NCBI GenBank assembly: GCA_003154335.1
Contig: PMDE01000049.1
Coordinates: forward strand, 2,416 to 8,712
Reading direction: 5' to 3'
Length of the DNA stretch: 6,297 nucleotides
Source of the DNA: Methanoregula sp.
GTDB taxonomy: Archaea > Halobacteriota > Methanomicrobia > Methanomicrobiales > Methanospirillaceae
In this document: positions 1 through 5,632 of the stretch, piece by piece
Layout: each line of letters opens with the position of its first letter
Numbering within the stretch: the stretch's first letter is position 1
Program-made: the position numbers and the translations under genes
The notes under the pieces: generated by a model
Told to the model about the DNA's origin: nothing
The model's input: only the letters and a program-made list of their open reading frames with translations
Database searches by the model: none

Positions 1-93
1 GGGACTTCACCTTCGGCTTGTCCCCGTCGCTGTGGCATCCCAAAATTGCGATAGAACGGACACAATAAAAATTTTATATTCACTTTAATTTGC

Positions 94-394
94 AGCAGTG
101 ATTCACTTTGTGGTATCCCGAATTCATTTCACTCAGTTGCTGCTGGGAAAAACCCCAACTGACGCCTTAAATTTTCCCGATTTACGAGGGTGACCCCCTC
201 TCTCCCCCAGAGGGGGAGGCAGCCCAAGGGGTGCGCCCCCTTGACCCCCGTGTAAAATTAAAGTGTTCAAACAACATTCTTGCCCAGCGAGGCCCCGACG
301 AGGCGGCCGAGCGACCCCGAAGGATTGGGCTTGCTCATATTATTGAATATTTTTGTGAAATTATTTCGGGATAGGACAAGCAGTGATTCACTTT
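94..394. repeat. imperfect inverted-repeat bounded segment, MITE-like
   Basis: The 16-mer AGCAGTGATTCACTTT occurs exactly at 94-109 and 379-394. Its core AGTGA-T-TCACT is palindromic. Just inside, TGTGGTATCCCG (109-120) faces CGGGATAGGACA (367-378), an inverted pair matching at 10 of 12 positions. Together they make imperfect terminal inverted repeats of about 27 nt around a hairpin-rich, non-coding interior. A related 11-mer, TGTGGCATCCC, sits at 31-41. This geometry fits a small non-autonomous element or a structured intergenic repeat, but no target-site duplication is obvious and no second copy is present in the window. Confidence 0.3.
202..242. other. two tandem GC-rich hairpins
   Basis: CTCCCCC (202-208) pairs perfectly with GGGGGAG (212-218) around an AGA loop. 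Immediately after, AAGGGG (226-231) pairs with CCCCTT (237-242) around a 5-nt loop. They lie between AT-rich stretches and outside any gene. They may be part of an intergenic repeat or a structured transcript. No T-tract follows, so they do not look like a terminator. Confidence 0.4.
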
Positions 395-504
395 TTTGAG
401 ATTTATTTTGGTCATTCAATTATCCAATATTTCCATCGGGATTTTTGAAAAAGTTGGTAGGTTGAAATGACACTATACCAAAATTATTTCTTCTCCGGTG
501 TTTA

Positions 505-801
505 CACCGCCCTGTTCGTCATCATAAAAGAAGCCAGGCCGGTTCCTTCAGGGTGCAACGATTCCTCATATCTGTCCAGTTCGAAATTGGGGGGTAAAGT
601 AAAGGGGCACAGGGCACGTGTCCGTGACGGGAAGTTCATCCTGCTTGCCCTATACCGGGGGGCGACAATTTCGCAGAAGTTGATACTATTTTAGACAAAG
701 GAGTTGGTGCACTTCGGGATGATAGGGACAGAAGGTTTAGTCACTCCCCTTGTTCTGCAGGTCTTTATTTGCGACGGGTATTTGGTTTTTTCAAATTTTT
801 T
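505..801. other. no convincing gene; possible further kinase decay
   Basis: Nothing here is confidently coding. On the minus strand at 689-724, one frame reads YHPEVHQLLCLK. This faintly resembles the YQxIGVHxPxWxx block that follows the H-box in the same kinase family, so the erased kinase module may continue to about 690. Two opposed short ORFs overlap: a 75-codon plus-strand frame from 467 with an AGGT a few bases before its ATG, and a 45-codon minus-strand frame at 502-639. Neither has a recognisable product. Confidence 0.3.
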
Positions 802-912
802 TTAAATTTCAACCAGCACTGGATCATTACATTTTTTATGTAATTTTAATGAAGCCGAAAATACCTGAAATCTTGTTGAAAATGTCATGCCAGCTGATGC
901 CGGAGAGCAGGC
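802..912 (-). pseudogene. frameshifted histidine-kinase H-box remnant of the PAS sensor gene
   Basis: Immediately after the TGA (913-915) of the PAS gene, the minus strand in the -1 frame reads LSLLSGISWHDIFNKI and then SGIFGFIKIT, ending at TAA (836-838). In Methanomicrobiales PAS histidine kinases, the last PAS linker is normally followed by a segment resembling LxLLSxITRHDIxNQ, in which H is the phosphorylated residue. The match is strong and includes the His codon at 887-889, but R before H has become W. A second shift near the A run at 844-847 returns to the original frame and gives KKCNDPVLVEI, like the helix that follows in such kinases, up to TAA at 802-804. The two single-base shifts lie about 70 nt apart and compensate each other. 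No ATP-binding (HATPase_c) domain follows intact. I infer that the kinase module has decayed. An isolated sequencing error would not explain two shifts, the altered box and the missing ATPase. Confidence 0.75.
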
Positions 913-3378
913 TCAACGGGGATTCTCACGCCGGAGTGCCTCTTCAGATCGCTTACGATCCGTGATGTCAACGGCCACTCCGTGGAACCCGATCACGTTC
1001 CCGTCCGGGCCAATCATCCTTGCCGGGCGGATTTCGAGTATCAGTTCACTCCCGTTGCGATGCCGGGCGGAAACTTCGATTGGTAAGGACGCCCCTTCAC
1101 ATGAAATGGACTTCGAGAGTTCCTTCATTGCATATGATCGTCCATGCTCCGGAACCAGATCTGTTATCGATTTTCCGATCATTTCTTCCGGCGTGTAGCC
1201 CGTGATCGTCCGGACCATGGGACTTAAATACAGGAATTTCCCCTGCATGTCGATCTCCCAGATTATATTCGGCGATGTTTCAACAATGGCCCGGAACTTC
1301 TCTTCATTCTGCCGGAGGGCATTTTCAGCCTTTTTTTGTTCGGTAATATCCCTGGTAATCCCGAGAAGTGCCGGCTGGTTCTGATACAGGATCCGGTTTA
1401 CGAAGAACTCACAGACTACAACTTCACCACTCTTTTTGATAATCCGCCCGGTAAAGTTAGGAGGCAGGGAATGCCCGGAAATTCTCCGTTTACCGGATTC
1501 CTGCATGCGGGCACGGTCATCAGGATGGACGAGATCCCAGACGTTCATTTCCATGAGTTCGTCACTGGTATAACCGGTGAGATCGGTTACCCGGTGATTG
1601 GCAAACAGGATCTGGCGATCCCGGTAAATATAGATAGCATTGTAGCCGTTCTCGACAACGAGGCGGTATTTCTCCTCGCTCTCCCGGAGTTCCATATCCG
1701 CAAGCTTACTGTCAGTAATATTCCGTATAACAATAGTAACACCGTTAAAAGTCCTGTTCAGAGAATACCGGGGCGATATTTTCGCATTAAACCACGCCGG
1801 TTTATCCGTTATTGGTAAAATGTACTCTATCTGGTGAGTGGCACCGGTATTTTTTACCTCGGTTATCGCCTTTTGAATCTGATCACTCACCTCTTCGGGC
1901 AATACATCTCTGAACGATTTCCCCATGAAATGTTCCGGGCTGACATAGAGATGCGCCATGACCAGATTATAGGGATCAACAAAAATACCATTATTATCTA
2001 AATTGAAAACCAGGTCATCCATTGAAGCGAAGGTTGACCGTAATCGCTCCTCGCTCTCCCGTAATGCATCCTCTGCTTTTTTTCGTTCAGTGATGTCCCG
2101 TAGAGCTACCTGGACTGCAGGCCTTCCTTCGATAAATGTCCTGACACCCCTGCCCTCAACGATCACCAGGGTTCCATCGAGACGGGTCATAATCAATTCT
2201 ATCGCAGGTGATATATCTCCCCCGAGATCTTTTTCTATATTTTTGCTGACCGGATTACGGAATTCGGGTTGAATGAAATCAAAAGCATTTTTACCTATTA
2301 TCTCGTCCGGATTCGATGCGCCAAGCAGGTGAAGGGCTGCAGGATTTACAAAAATAATTATTCCATCCTGGTGAATGAGCACAGCATCAGGAGATATCTC
2401 TACGAGTTTGCGGTACCGGTCTTCACTCTCCCGGAGGGCATCCTCTGCTTTTTTTCGTTCAGTGATGTCCCGTGTCACGGCATAATATTCTAATAATTCC
2501 CCTGTCTTTTCATCAAAGATTGCCCTGGCTGATGATTCCAGCCACAGGTAGTGACCGTCTTTATGTTTTGCCCGGACCCTTATCGTTGCAGAAGAATTGT
2601 TTCGGGTAAGACCGTTCCCGACAGATTCCATTATAGGGAAATCCTCCGGGTGGAGGAAGCCCTCCCATCGGTTACCGAGGACCTCTTCTGGCAGATAACC
2701 GAGGGTGGTTTCATACGCAGGAGAAGCGTACGAGTGGGTGAAATCCGGTCTAATCCTGCCAATCATATCCAGAGAGTTTTCCGCCAGTAACCGGAATTGC
2801 CGTTCGCTCTCCTCCACCTGCCTTTCGGCTTTCCTTCGTGAGGTAATATCTTCAATAAGGATCGATACACCCTTACGCCCATCATCAAAAACAGTCGGTG
2901 CGATCCGGCAGAATACAATAATACCTTTCGCCCTGAACACAATTTCCCCGGACCACACATGACCGGCAATAGCTTCCTTGATCCTCTCGATAAAACCGAC
3001 GAATAACTCGTCAAAAATGAGGGGGATGGGGGTAAATTCAATATTTCTTCCGAGAAGGTTTTTGCTGTCGGTCTCCACAAGTGCACAGAACGGTTCATTT
3101 ACAAAGACGATTCGCAGAAAACTGTCCAGCTGGATAACAAATTCTGAGGATATCGAAAGAACTGCTGAAAGCGGGACTCTTTGGGATATTTTATAGATTT
3201 TCGCCATTCCCAGACGACGCATCTCTACTTGCCCGGATATAAGCAGGTTCTCGAGATATCGCCCGGCGGTATTCCGGTTGATTTTAATATTTCTGACAAT
3301 CTCGGTTATTTTCAAGCCCTGGGGATTTTTTTGCAGGAGATCTTTTATCTGGTCCGCAATCTCTTTTTTCAGAACCAT
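913..3378 (-). CDS. multi-PAS sensor with N-terminal HTH, lacking kinase domain
   Basis: Probable soluble sensor or regulator of 821 residues with no signal peptide or membrane segment. Residues 1-66 form a winged-HTH-like domain (LKITEIVRNIKINRNTAGRY contains the recognition region). Six PAS domains follow at about 70-182, 192-308, 319-432, 443-556, 567-680 and 691-808. Most are separated by the usual DITERKKAEDALRESE-type signalling linkers; two linkers (303-319 and 427-443) are identical over 17 residues. PAS domains typically bind small ligands or cofactors, or mediate dimerisation. No heme or flavin residues can be assigned by eye. The protein stops 13 residues after the last PAS core, exactly where family members continue into a histidine-kinase module, and remains of that module lie just downstream. 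The ATG at 3378 is supported by the family-typical start MVLKKEIADQIKDLL and by a TATA-like element about 25-30 nt upstream. It now either works as a one-component DNA-binding sensor or is on its way to becoming a pseudogene. Confidence 0.9.
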   Translation of the reverse strand: MVLKKEIADQIKDLLQKNPQGLKITEIVRNIKINRNTAGRYLENLLISGQVEMRRLGMAKIYKISQRVPLSAVLSISSEFVIQLDSFLRIVFVNEPFCALVETDSKNLLGRNIEFTPIPLIFDELFVGFIERIKEAIAGHVWSGEIVFRAKGIIVFCRIAPTVFDDGRKGVSILIEDITSRRKAERQVEESERQFRLLAENSLDMIGRIRPDFTHSYASPAYETTLGYLPEEVLGNRWEGFLHPEDFPIMESVGNGLTRNNSSATIRVRAKHKDGHYLWLESSARAIFDEKTGELLEYYAVTRDITERKKAEDALRESEDRYRKLVEISPDAVLIHQDGIIIFVNPAALHLLGASNPDEIIGKNAFDFIQPEFRNPVSKNIEKDLGGDISPAIELIMTRLDGTLVIVEGRGVRTFIEGRPAVQVALRDITERKKAEDALRESEERLRSTFASMDDLVFNLDNNGIFVDPYNLVMAHLYVSPEHFMGKSFRDVLPEEVSDQIQKAITEVKNTGATHQIEYILPITDKPAWFNAKISPRYSLNRTFNGVTIVIRNITDSKLADMELRESEEKYRLVVENGYNAIYIYRDRQILFANHRVTDLTGYTSDELMEMNVWDLVHPDDRARMQESGKRRISGHSLPPNFTGRIIKKSGEVVVCEFFVNRILYQNQPALLGITRDITEQKKAENALRQNEEKFRAIVETSPNIIWEIDMQGKFLYLSPMVRTITGYTPEEMIGKSITDLVPEHGRSYAMKELSKSISCEGASLPIEVSARHRNGSELILEIRPARMIGPDGNVIGFHGVAVDITDRKRSEEALRRENPR
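2066..2472. repeat. 35-bp exact direct repeat between PAS modules
   Basis: The same 35 bases, containing the run GCTTTTTTTCG, occur at 2066-2100 and 2438-2472 inside the sensor gene. They encode the shared PAS-linker segment on the minus strand. The offset is 372 bp, exactly 124 codons or one PAS module. Identity at the DNA level points to recent module duplication or gene conversion. Recombination between the copies would remove or add one PAS domain in frame. Confidence 0.85.
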
Positions 3379-3400
3379 ACCAAAGAATCCTATTGGATTG

Positions 3401-3412
3401 AGGATATTTTAA
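3401..3412 (-). promoter_or_regulatory. TATA-like element of the PAS sensor gene
   Basis: On the minus strand this reads TTAAAATATCCT, an AT-rich box centred about 28 nt upstream of the ATG at 3378. Archaeal TATA boxes lie about 26 nt before transcription start. Initiation would therefore fall a few bases from the ATG, giving a leaderless or very short-leader mRNA. This fits the absence of a well-placed Shine-Dalgarno motif, since the only AGGA is about 10 nt upstream. Confidence 0.45.
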
Positions 3413-3430
3413 TTGAATGATATGCTGGTT

Positions 3431-3477
3431 GTCAGAATTATTATCTGACCCTTGATATAAGAATCGTTTTCTGACCC
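3431..3477. promoter_or_regulatory. operator-like inverted repeat plus repeated half-site
   Basis: GTCAGA (3431-3436) and TCTGAC (3444-3449) form a perfect 6-bp inverted repeat with a 7-nt AT-rich spacer. A further copy of the half-site, TCTGACCC, occurs at 3470-3477, matching 3444-3451. The cluster lies 20-65 bp upstream of the putative TATA box of the HTH-PAS gene. Symmetry and repetition suggest a binding site for a dimeric regulator, and autoregulation by the HTH of the adjacent gene is one possibility. No experimental or database support is available here. Confidence 0.35.
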
Positions 3478-3750
3478 CGATTATAGTTATCCTTTTTTAA
3501 AAGAGTATATTCCTTGTGCCAGACATCCGGCATCCAATATGCAGCTAAAATTCAGCGTGTTTACAAAGGGTACACTCTTCTTTCGTACCCTGTGCAGGGG
3601 GGATGTACTGGTTGCGGGCAGTTCAAAAACGAAATCAGCCACAAAGAATCTGCCCAATGAGATCTGTCAACAGAATCATACTATGAACTCCCGTATCGTG
3701 GGACAGGTTTTTGTCTGGATTCATCCGCATTTTTTGTAGTGTTGGAAATG
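3478..3750. other. intergenic region with hairpin and weak open frames
   Basis: AGGGTAC (3567-3573) pairs with GTACCCT (3585-3591) around an 11-nt loop. A minus-strand frame with a TTG start (3487-3657, 56 codons) and a plus-strand ATG frame (3539-3739, 66 codons) cover the same bases. Each looks somewhat protein-like, but they cannot both be genes and I recognise neither. No ribosome-binding motif favours either one, so I leave both unannotated. Confidence 0.35.
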
Positions 3751-3770
3751 TAATTAAACTTCAATGGAGA
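3751..3770 (+). promoter_or_regulatory. possible promoter and RBS of the His/Pro-rich ORF
   Basis: TAATTAAACT (3751-3760) is AT-rich and centred about 27 nt before the ATG at 3783, the distance expected for a leaderless archaeal transcript. GGAGA (3766-3770) is a Shine-Dalgarno-like motif, but its 12-nt spacing is longer than usual. The two signals are alternatives: if transcription starts at the ATG, the GGAGA would not be in the mRNA. Confidence 0.3.
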
Positions 3771-3782
3771 ATTTGATACGGT

Positions 3783-4034
3783 ATGACGAGTCCTGACAAA
3801 ACGCGAAAAAAAGAAGATCACCAAAACCATCCGGGGAAAGACCCGTATCCCCACCCACCACACCATGCTCACCCTAAACCGACCCTCGCGCCGGATCACG
3901 ATCCCCATCACACAAACCCGGATCCAAATGATAAGAGTATAGACCATGGGGTTTATGAAGACAGACCCCGGCCTCCAAAAATAAATAAATCGAATTTACA
4001 ACTTGAACACATTGAACATAAACACCACCCGTAA
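3783..4034 (+). CDS. small histidine- and proline-rich hydrophilic protein
   Basis: Predicted product of 83 residues, not a family I recognise. It has 14 His and 16 Pro, plus many Asp and Lys, and no Cys, Trp or Phe. Histidine clusters include PYPHPPHHAHPKP (residues 21-33), DHDPHH (38-43) and EHIEHKHHP (75-83). There is no signal peptide or membrane segment. The composition predicts a largely disordered cytoplasmic protein, and the clustered His and Asp would suit loose binding or storage of Ni, Zn or Cu; that role is inference from composition only. A T-rich tract follows the stop and promoter-like elements precede the ATG. Two antisense frames overlap it, but they are V/W/G/R-rich, as expected for the complement of a CCA/CAC-rich gene. 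The main doubt is that base composition alone could produce such a frame. Confidence 0.6.
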   Translation: MTSPDKTRKKEDHQNHPGKDPYPHPPHHAHPKPTLAPDHDPHHTNPDPNDKSIDHGVYEDRPRPPKINKSNLQLEHIEHKHHP

Positions 4035-4035
4035 A

Positions 4036-4047
4036 TTTCTCTTTTTT
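4036..4047 (+). terminator. T-tract after the His/Pro-rich ORF
   Basis: TTTCTCTTTTTT begins 2 nt after the TAA at 4032-4034. Archaeal RNA polymerase often terminates at such T-runs without a hairpin, and no stable stem precedes it. Its position supports the reading frame being transcribed on the plus strand. Confidence 0.5.
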
Positions 4048-4198
4048 ATCTGCAGGGTTGAAGCTGAATTCCCCCGGAACAACGCACACTAAATAACCGG
4101 GCTTCTTTTCACGTCTCATAGAGGAAACGCCACCCTCCTGGCCTCTCAACAGAACGTTTCTATTGCCTTTTGAATATCTCCATCATCGAAAAATGGTA

Positions 4199-4321
4199 TT
4201 AATCCTGTTTGCCAAAGACCGGGGAGAGATCAGGTTTTCCGGCTTTCGTGATCTGGATGCACATTCCATTTTCCCATCTGTCCCATTCAGGTCCGGGACA
4301 TGGAGTTAATGGTCGGGTCAT
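4199..4321 (-). CDS. possible 40-residue protein with two cysteines
   Basis: ATG (4321-4319) to TAA (4201-4199) encodes 40 residues. The central part, CPGPEWDRWENGMCIQITK, has two Cys 12 residues apart, two Trp and an acidic-polar mix that looks like real protein rather than random translation. I do not recognise a family. The ORF begins directly after a same-frame TAA, and no good ribosome-binding motif or TATA box is visible. Past its end, a -1 shift at GGC AAA would give TGLIPFFDDGDIQKAIETFC, ending at TGA (4148-4146). The present stop may therefore result from a one-base loss in a 58-residue protein, or the extension may be chance. A shadow ORF runs on the other strand. Confidence 0.38.
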   Translation of the reverse strand: MTRPLTPCPGPEWDRWENGMCIQITKAGKPDLSPVFGKQD

Positions 4322-4622
4322 TTATGTTTTTCTTTGCGCCAATAATGGTTCGGCGGGCACCAGCCCGGATATCTTCCCGGTTCCATTAGTCCTTAGGTCC
4401 CACGGTATTTTCTTCCTGTAGCCAGACAGGATTGTTTCTGATGTAAGAGCTCCAGTTTCAGCGTCTTTGGAATAGTTCAAACCCGTTGACTATGCAACAA
4501 GAATTCCTGTAATGATGACCGACTTAATAATTTTTTGGCAGTCACGGTCGGCCGGAACCAGTCATCCCTATTAACTTCAATCTGATGACCCTCCTGAGAC
4601 GGAATAACCCTGAATTTATTTA
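4322..4622. other. intergenic region with start-less minus-strand open frames
   Basis: No ATG-started gene is supported. On the minus strand, one frame open from the DUF1003 terminator to TGA (4479-4477) includes EVNRDDWFRPTVTAKKLLSR but has no ATG, GTG or TTG in a useful place. It is followed, with overlap, by a frame starting at TTG (4480) and ending in TAA at 4324-4322, directly before the 40-residue ORF. The succession could be an eroded gene of about 150 codons. A small hairpin CGGGC-ACCA-GCCCG lies at 4354-4367. Confidence 0.25.
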
Positions 4623-4624
4623 TT

Positions 4625-4634
4625 AAAAAAGGTA
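4625..4634 (-). terminator. T-tract terminator of the DUF1003 gene
   Basis: Read on the minus strand, TATACCTTTTTTAATA starts about 9 nt after the TAG of the DUF1003 gene and contains a run of six T. This is the form expected of archaeal intrinsic terminators. No strong stem precedes it. Confidence 0.5.
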
Positions 4635-4642
4635 TAATTGGC

Positions 4643-5344
4643 CTAGGGGGTTTTGCAGGTCTGTTGTCCCATGAGCTCCACCTGGATATTCTGAATTTCC
4701 AGTAATCGTTGTCCCTGGTTCGTCAGAAGATAGTCCATTTTTTTATGGAGCAGGTGAATTTCGCTGTCCGAATGGATACTCACCTGGTAGTCACGTTCGG
4801 CATGGAGCCGGTCTCTGATTTCCTGCCGGTTCTGGCTCATGATAATTACGGGAGCCTGAATTGCGGCAAGCATGGAAAGGAAAAGATTGAGCAGGATATA
4901 GGGATACGGGTCAAAGGGCCTGGATAGTAAAAAAAAAGTGTTCACGCCGACCCATAAGGAAATTATACCGACAAACGCCGCAATAAATGTCCAGCTGCCG
5001 GCAAAACCGGCGATCCTGTCCGCCAGATGTTCTCCGAAACTCAGGTCCTCTTCATATTCGACATTGTCATTTTTAGGGAGATGGTCATCCTCTTCCCCAC
5101 CCGGTTGTTCAGTCTCTTTGAGGGAGGCATACTCATTTTTCTCCTTTTCAACCACATCCCGGACGTAATCTATCATGAACCGGTTAAGGTCAGTCTGACA
5201 GATGTAGCCTCCGGGGGACAACGCCGGATGTTTCTGTTTTATTTTATCAACTATCAATGCATGAATCAATTCCACCGGCACAAGGTCGGTTTTTCTCTTC
5301 CGTTCCCCACAAATCTGGCAGAGATATGTTTCCTGATCGGCCAT
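4643..5344 (-). CDS. DUF1003 family membrane protein with N-terminal Cys motif
   Basis: Product of 233 residues. The C-terminal half is a clear DUF1003 domain. LADRIAGFAGSW (107-118) leads into membrane helix 1 (about 118-140). PFDPYPYILLNLFLS (143-157) leads into helix 2 (about 149-169). The hallmark MSQNRQEIRDRLHAERDY (169-186) and a helical SEIHLLHKKMDYLL segment follow. Family function is unknown. The N-terminal domain (1-75) has CQICG (Cys9, Cys12) and Cys49, with His39 nearby, a possible metal site, linked by an acidic stretch at 76-102. A TTG at 5362 would add six residues, but ATG 5344 has GAGGA 7 nt upstream, and the TATA box at 5382-5389 places transcription start near 5360, within or after that TTG. 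I therefore chose 5344. It is transcribed alone, 270-290 nt from the next minus-strand gene. Confidence 0.92.
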   Translation of the reverse strand: MADQETYLCQICGERKRKTDLVPVELIHALIVDKIKQKHPALSPGGYICQTDLNRFMIDYVRDVVEKEKNEYASLKETEQPGGEEDDHLPKNDNVEYEEDLSFGEHLADRIAGFAGSWTFIAAFVGIISLWVGVNTFFLLSRPFDPYPYILLNLFLSMLAAIQAPVIIMSQNRQEIRDRLHAERDYQVSIHSDSEIHLLHKKMDYLLTNQGQRLLEIQNIQVELMGQQTCKTP

Positions 5345-5351
5345 TGCCATT

Positions 5352-5389
5352 TCCTCTTCCAAGCATCAATGATCGGCTGGCAATATATA
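5352..5389 (-). promoter_or_regulatory. TATA box and Shine-Dalgarno of the DUF1003 gene
   Basis: TATATATT (5389-5382, minus strand) is a strong archaeal TATA-like box. Transcription start about 25 nt downstream would be near 5360, leaving a leader of about 16 nt. That leader carries GAGGA (5356-5352), 7 nt before ATG 5344. The two signals agree with each other and settle the start codon choice. Confidence 0.65.
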
Positions 5390-5600
5390 GGATATCGTGA
5401 GTGAAGGGGTCAGGGATAGCCTGGGGTTCCTGCCTTGTATCTGCTGCAAAACACGGTAATTTCCTCCCATTATATACGTAATTCTTATTCCCTGGTTTGT
5501 TAGTACGAGTAATGAACGGATAATCAACACCCGAGGAGCTAAATTACTCGCCGGGATCAGAATAACGAACCACAATCAGCCCTCCCCGGACGGGGTTGGA
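5390..5600. other. intergenic region with competing inverted repeats
   Basis: No gene is supported; a TTG-started minus frame (5366-5575) overlaps the DUF1003 promoter and lacks recognisable content. CGAGTAAT (5506-5513) and ATTACTCG (5543-5550) are perfect 8-bp inverted repeats 29 nt apart. CGAG at 5532-5535 could pair instead with the same CTCG at 5547-5550, so two folds are mutually exclusive. CCCC-GGAC-GGGG (5584-5595) forms a short stem. ATTATATACG at 5469-5478 could be a TATA box for an unannotated transcript in either direction. Confidence 0.35.
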
Positions 5601-5624
5601 GATAAAAGAAGAAATTAAAAATTG
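5601..5624 (-). terminator. T-rich terminator region of the DUF4870 gene
   Basis: On the minus strand this is CAATTTTTAATTTCTTCTTTTATC, starting about 9 nt after the TAG at 5635-5633. Several short T-runs in succession suit archaeal T-tract termination, and the CCCC/GGGG stem at 5584-5595 follows rather than precedes it. Confidence 0.5.
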
Positions 5625-5632
5625 TTTTTCCA

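Larger units (their letters stand above)
1..500. other. gene-free, structure-rich intergenic region
   Basis: No reading frame here looks like a recognisable protein. The stretch mixes AT-rich sequence with very GC-rich blocks (about 187-250 and 281-330) and contains several hairpins. One at 133-162 pairs TCAGTTG plus GGG with CCC plus CAACTGA around an AAAAA loop, with a 5-nt bulge on one side. Others lie at 202-218 and 226-242. GCCCA (282-286) can also pair with TGGGC (326-330). The first 68 bases are open in one plus frame ending in TAA at 66-68. They could be the tail of an upstream gene, but too little is visible to say. Confidence 0.5.

Noticed and set aside
502..639. 45-codon minus-strand ORF starting MNFPSRTRALCPF
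   Set aside because: Protein-like and with AGGG upstream, but equally short, opposed by the plus-strand frame and without recognisable content.
467..694. 75-codon plus-strand ORF with AGGT near its ATG
   Set aside because: The product resembles no family, a competing minus-strand frame overlaps it, and the region may hold decayed kinase sequence. Support is too thin for a gene call.
887..3420. Many ORFs of 60-160 codons inside the sensor gene, for example 1336-1818 plus and 2763-3098 minus
   Set aside because: All are other-frame translations of the PAS array, which has clear domain content in its own frame.
3681..4149. Two minus-strand ORFs (3681-3947, 3874-4149) opposite the His/Pro-rich gene
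   Set aside because: Their V/W/G/R-rich composition is what the complement of CCA/CAC-rich coding DNA gives, and neither has domains or a good RBS.
4209..4421. 70-codon plus-strand ORF
   Set aside because: No family resemblance or RBS; it opposes the more protein-like minus-strand ORF at 4199-4321.
5366..5575. 69-codon minus-strand ORF with TTG start
   Set aside because: It runs through the strong TATA box of the DUF1003 gene and shows no recognisable motif.
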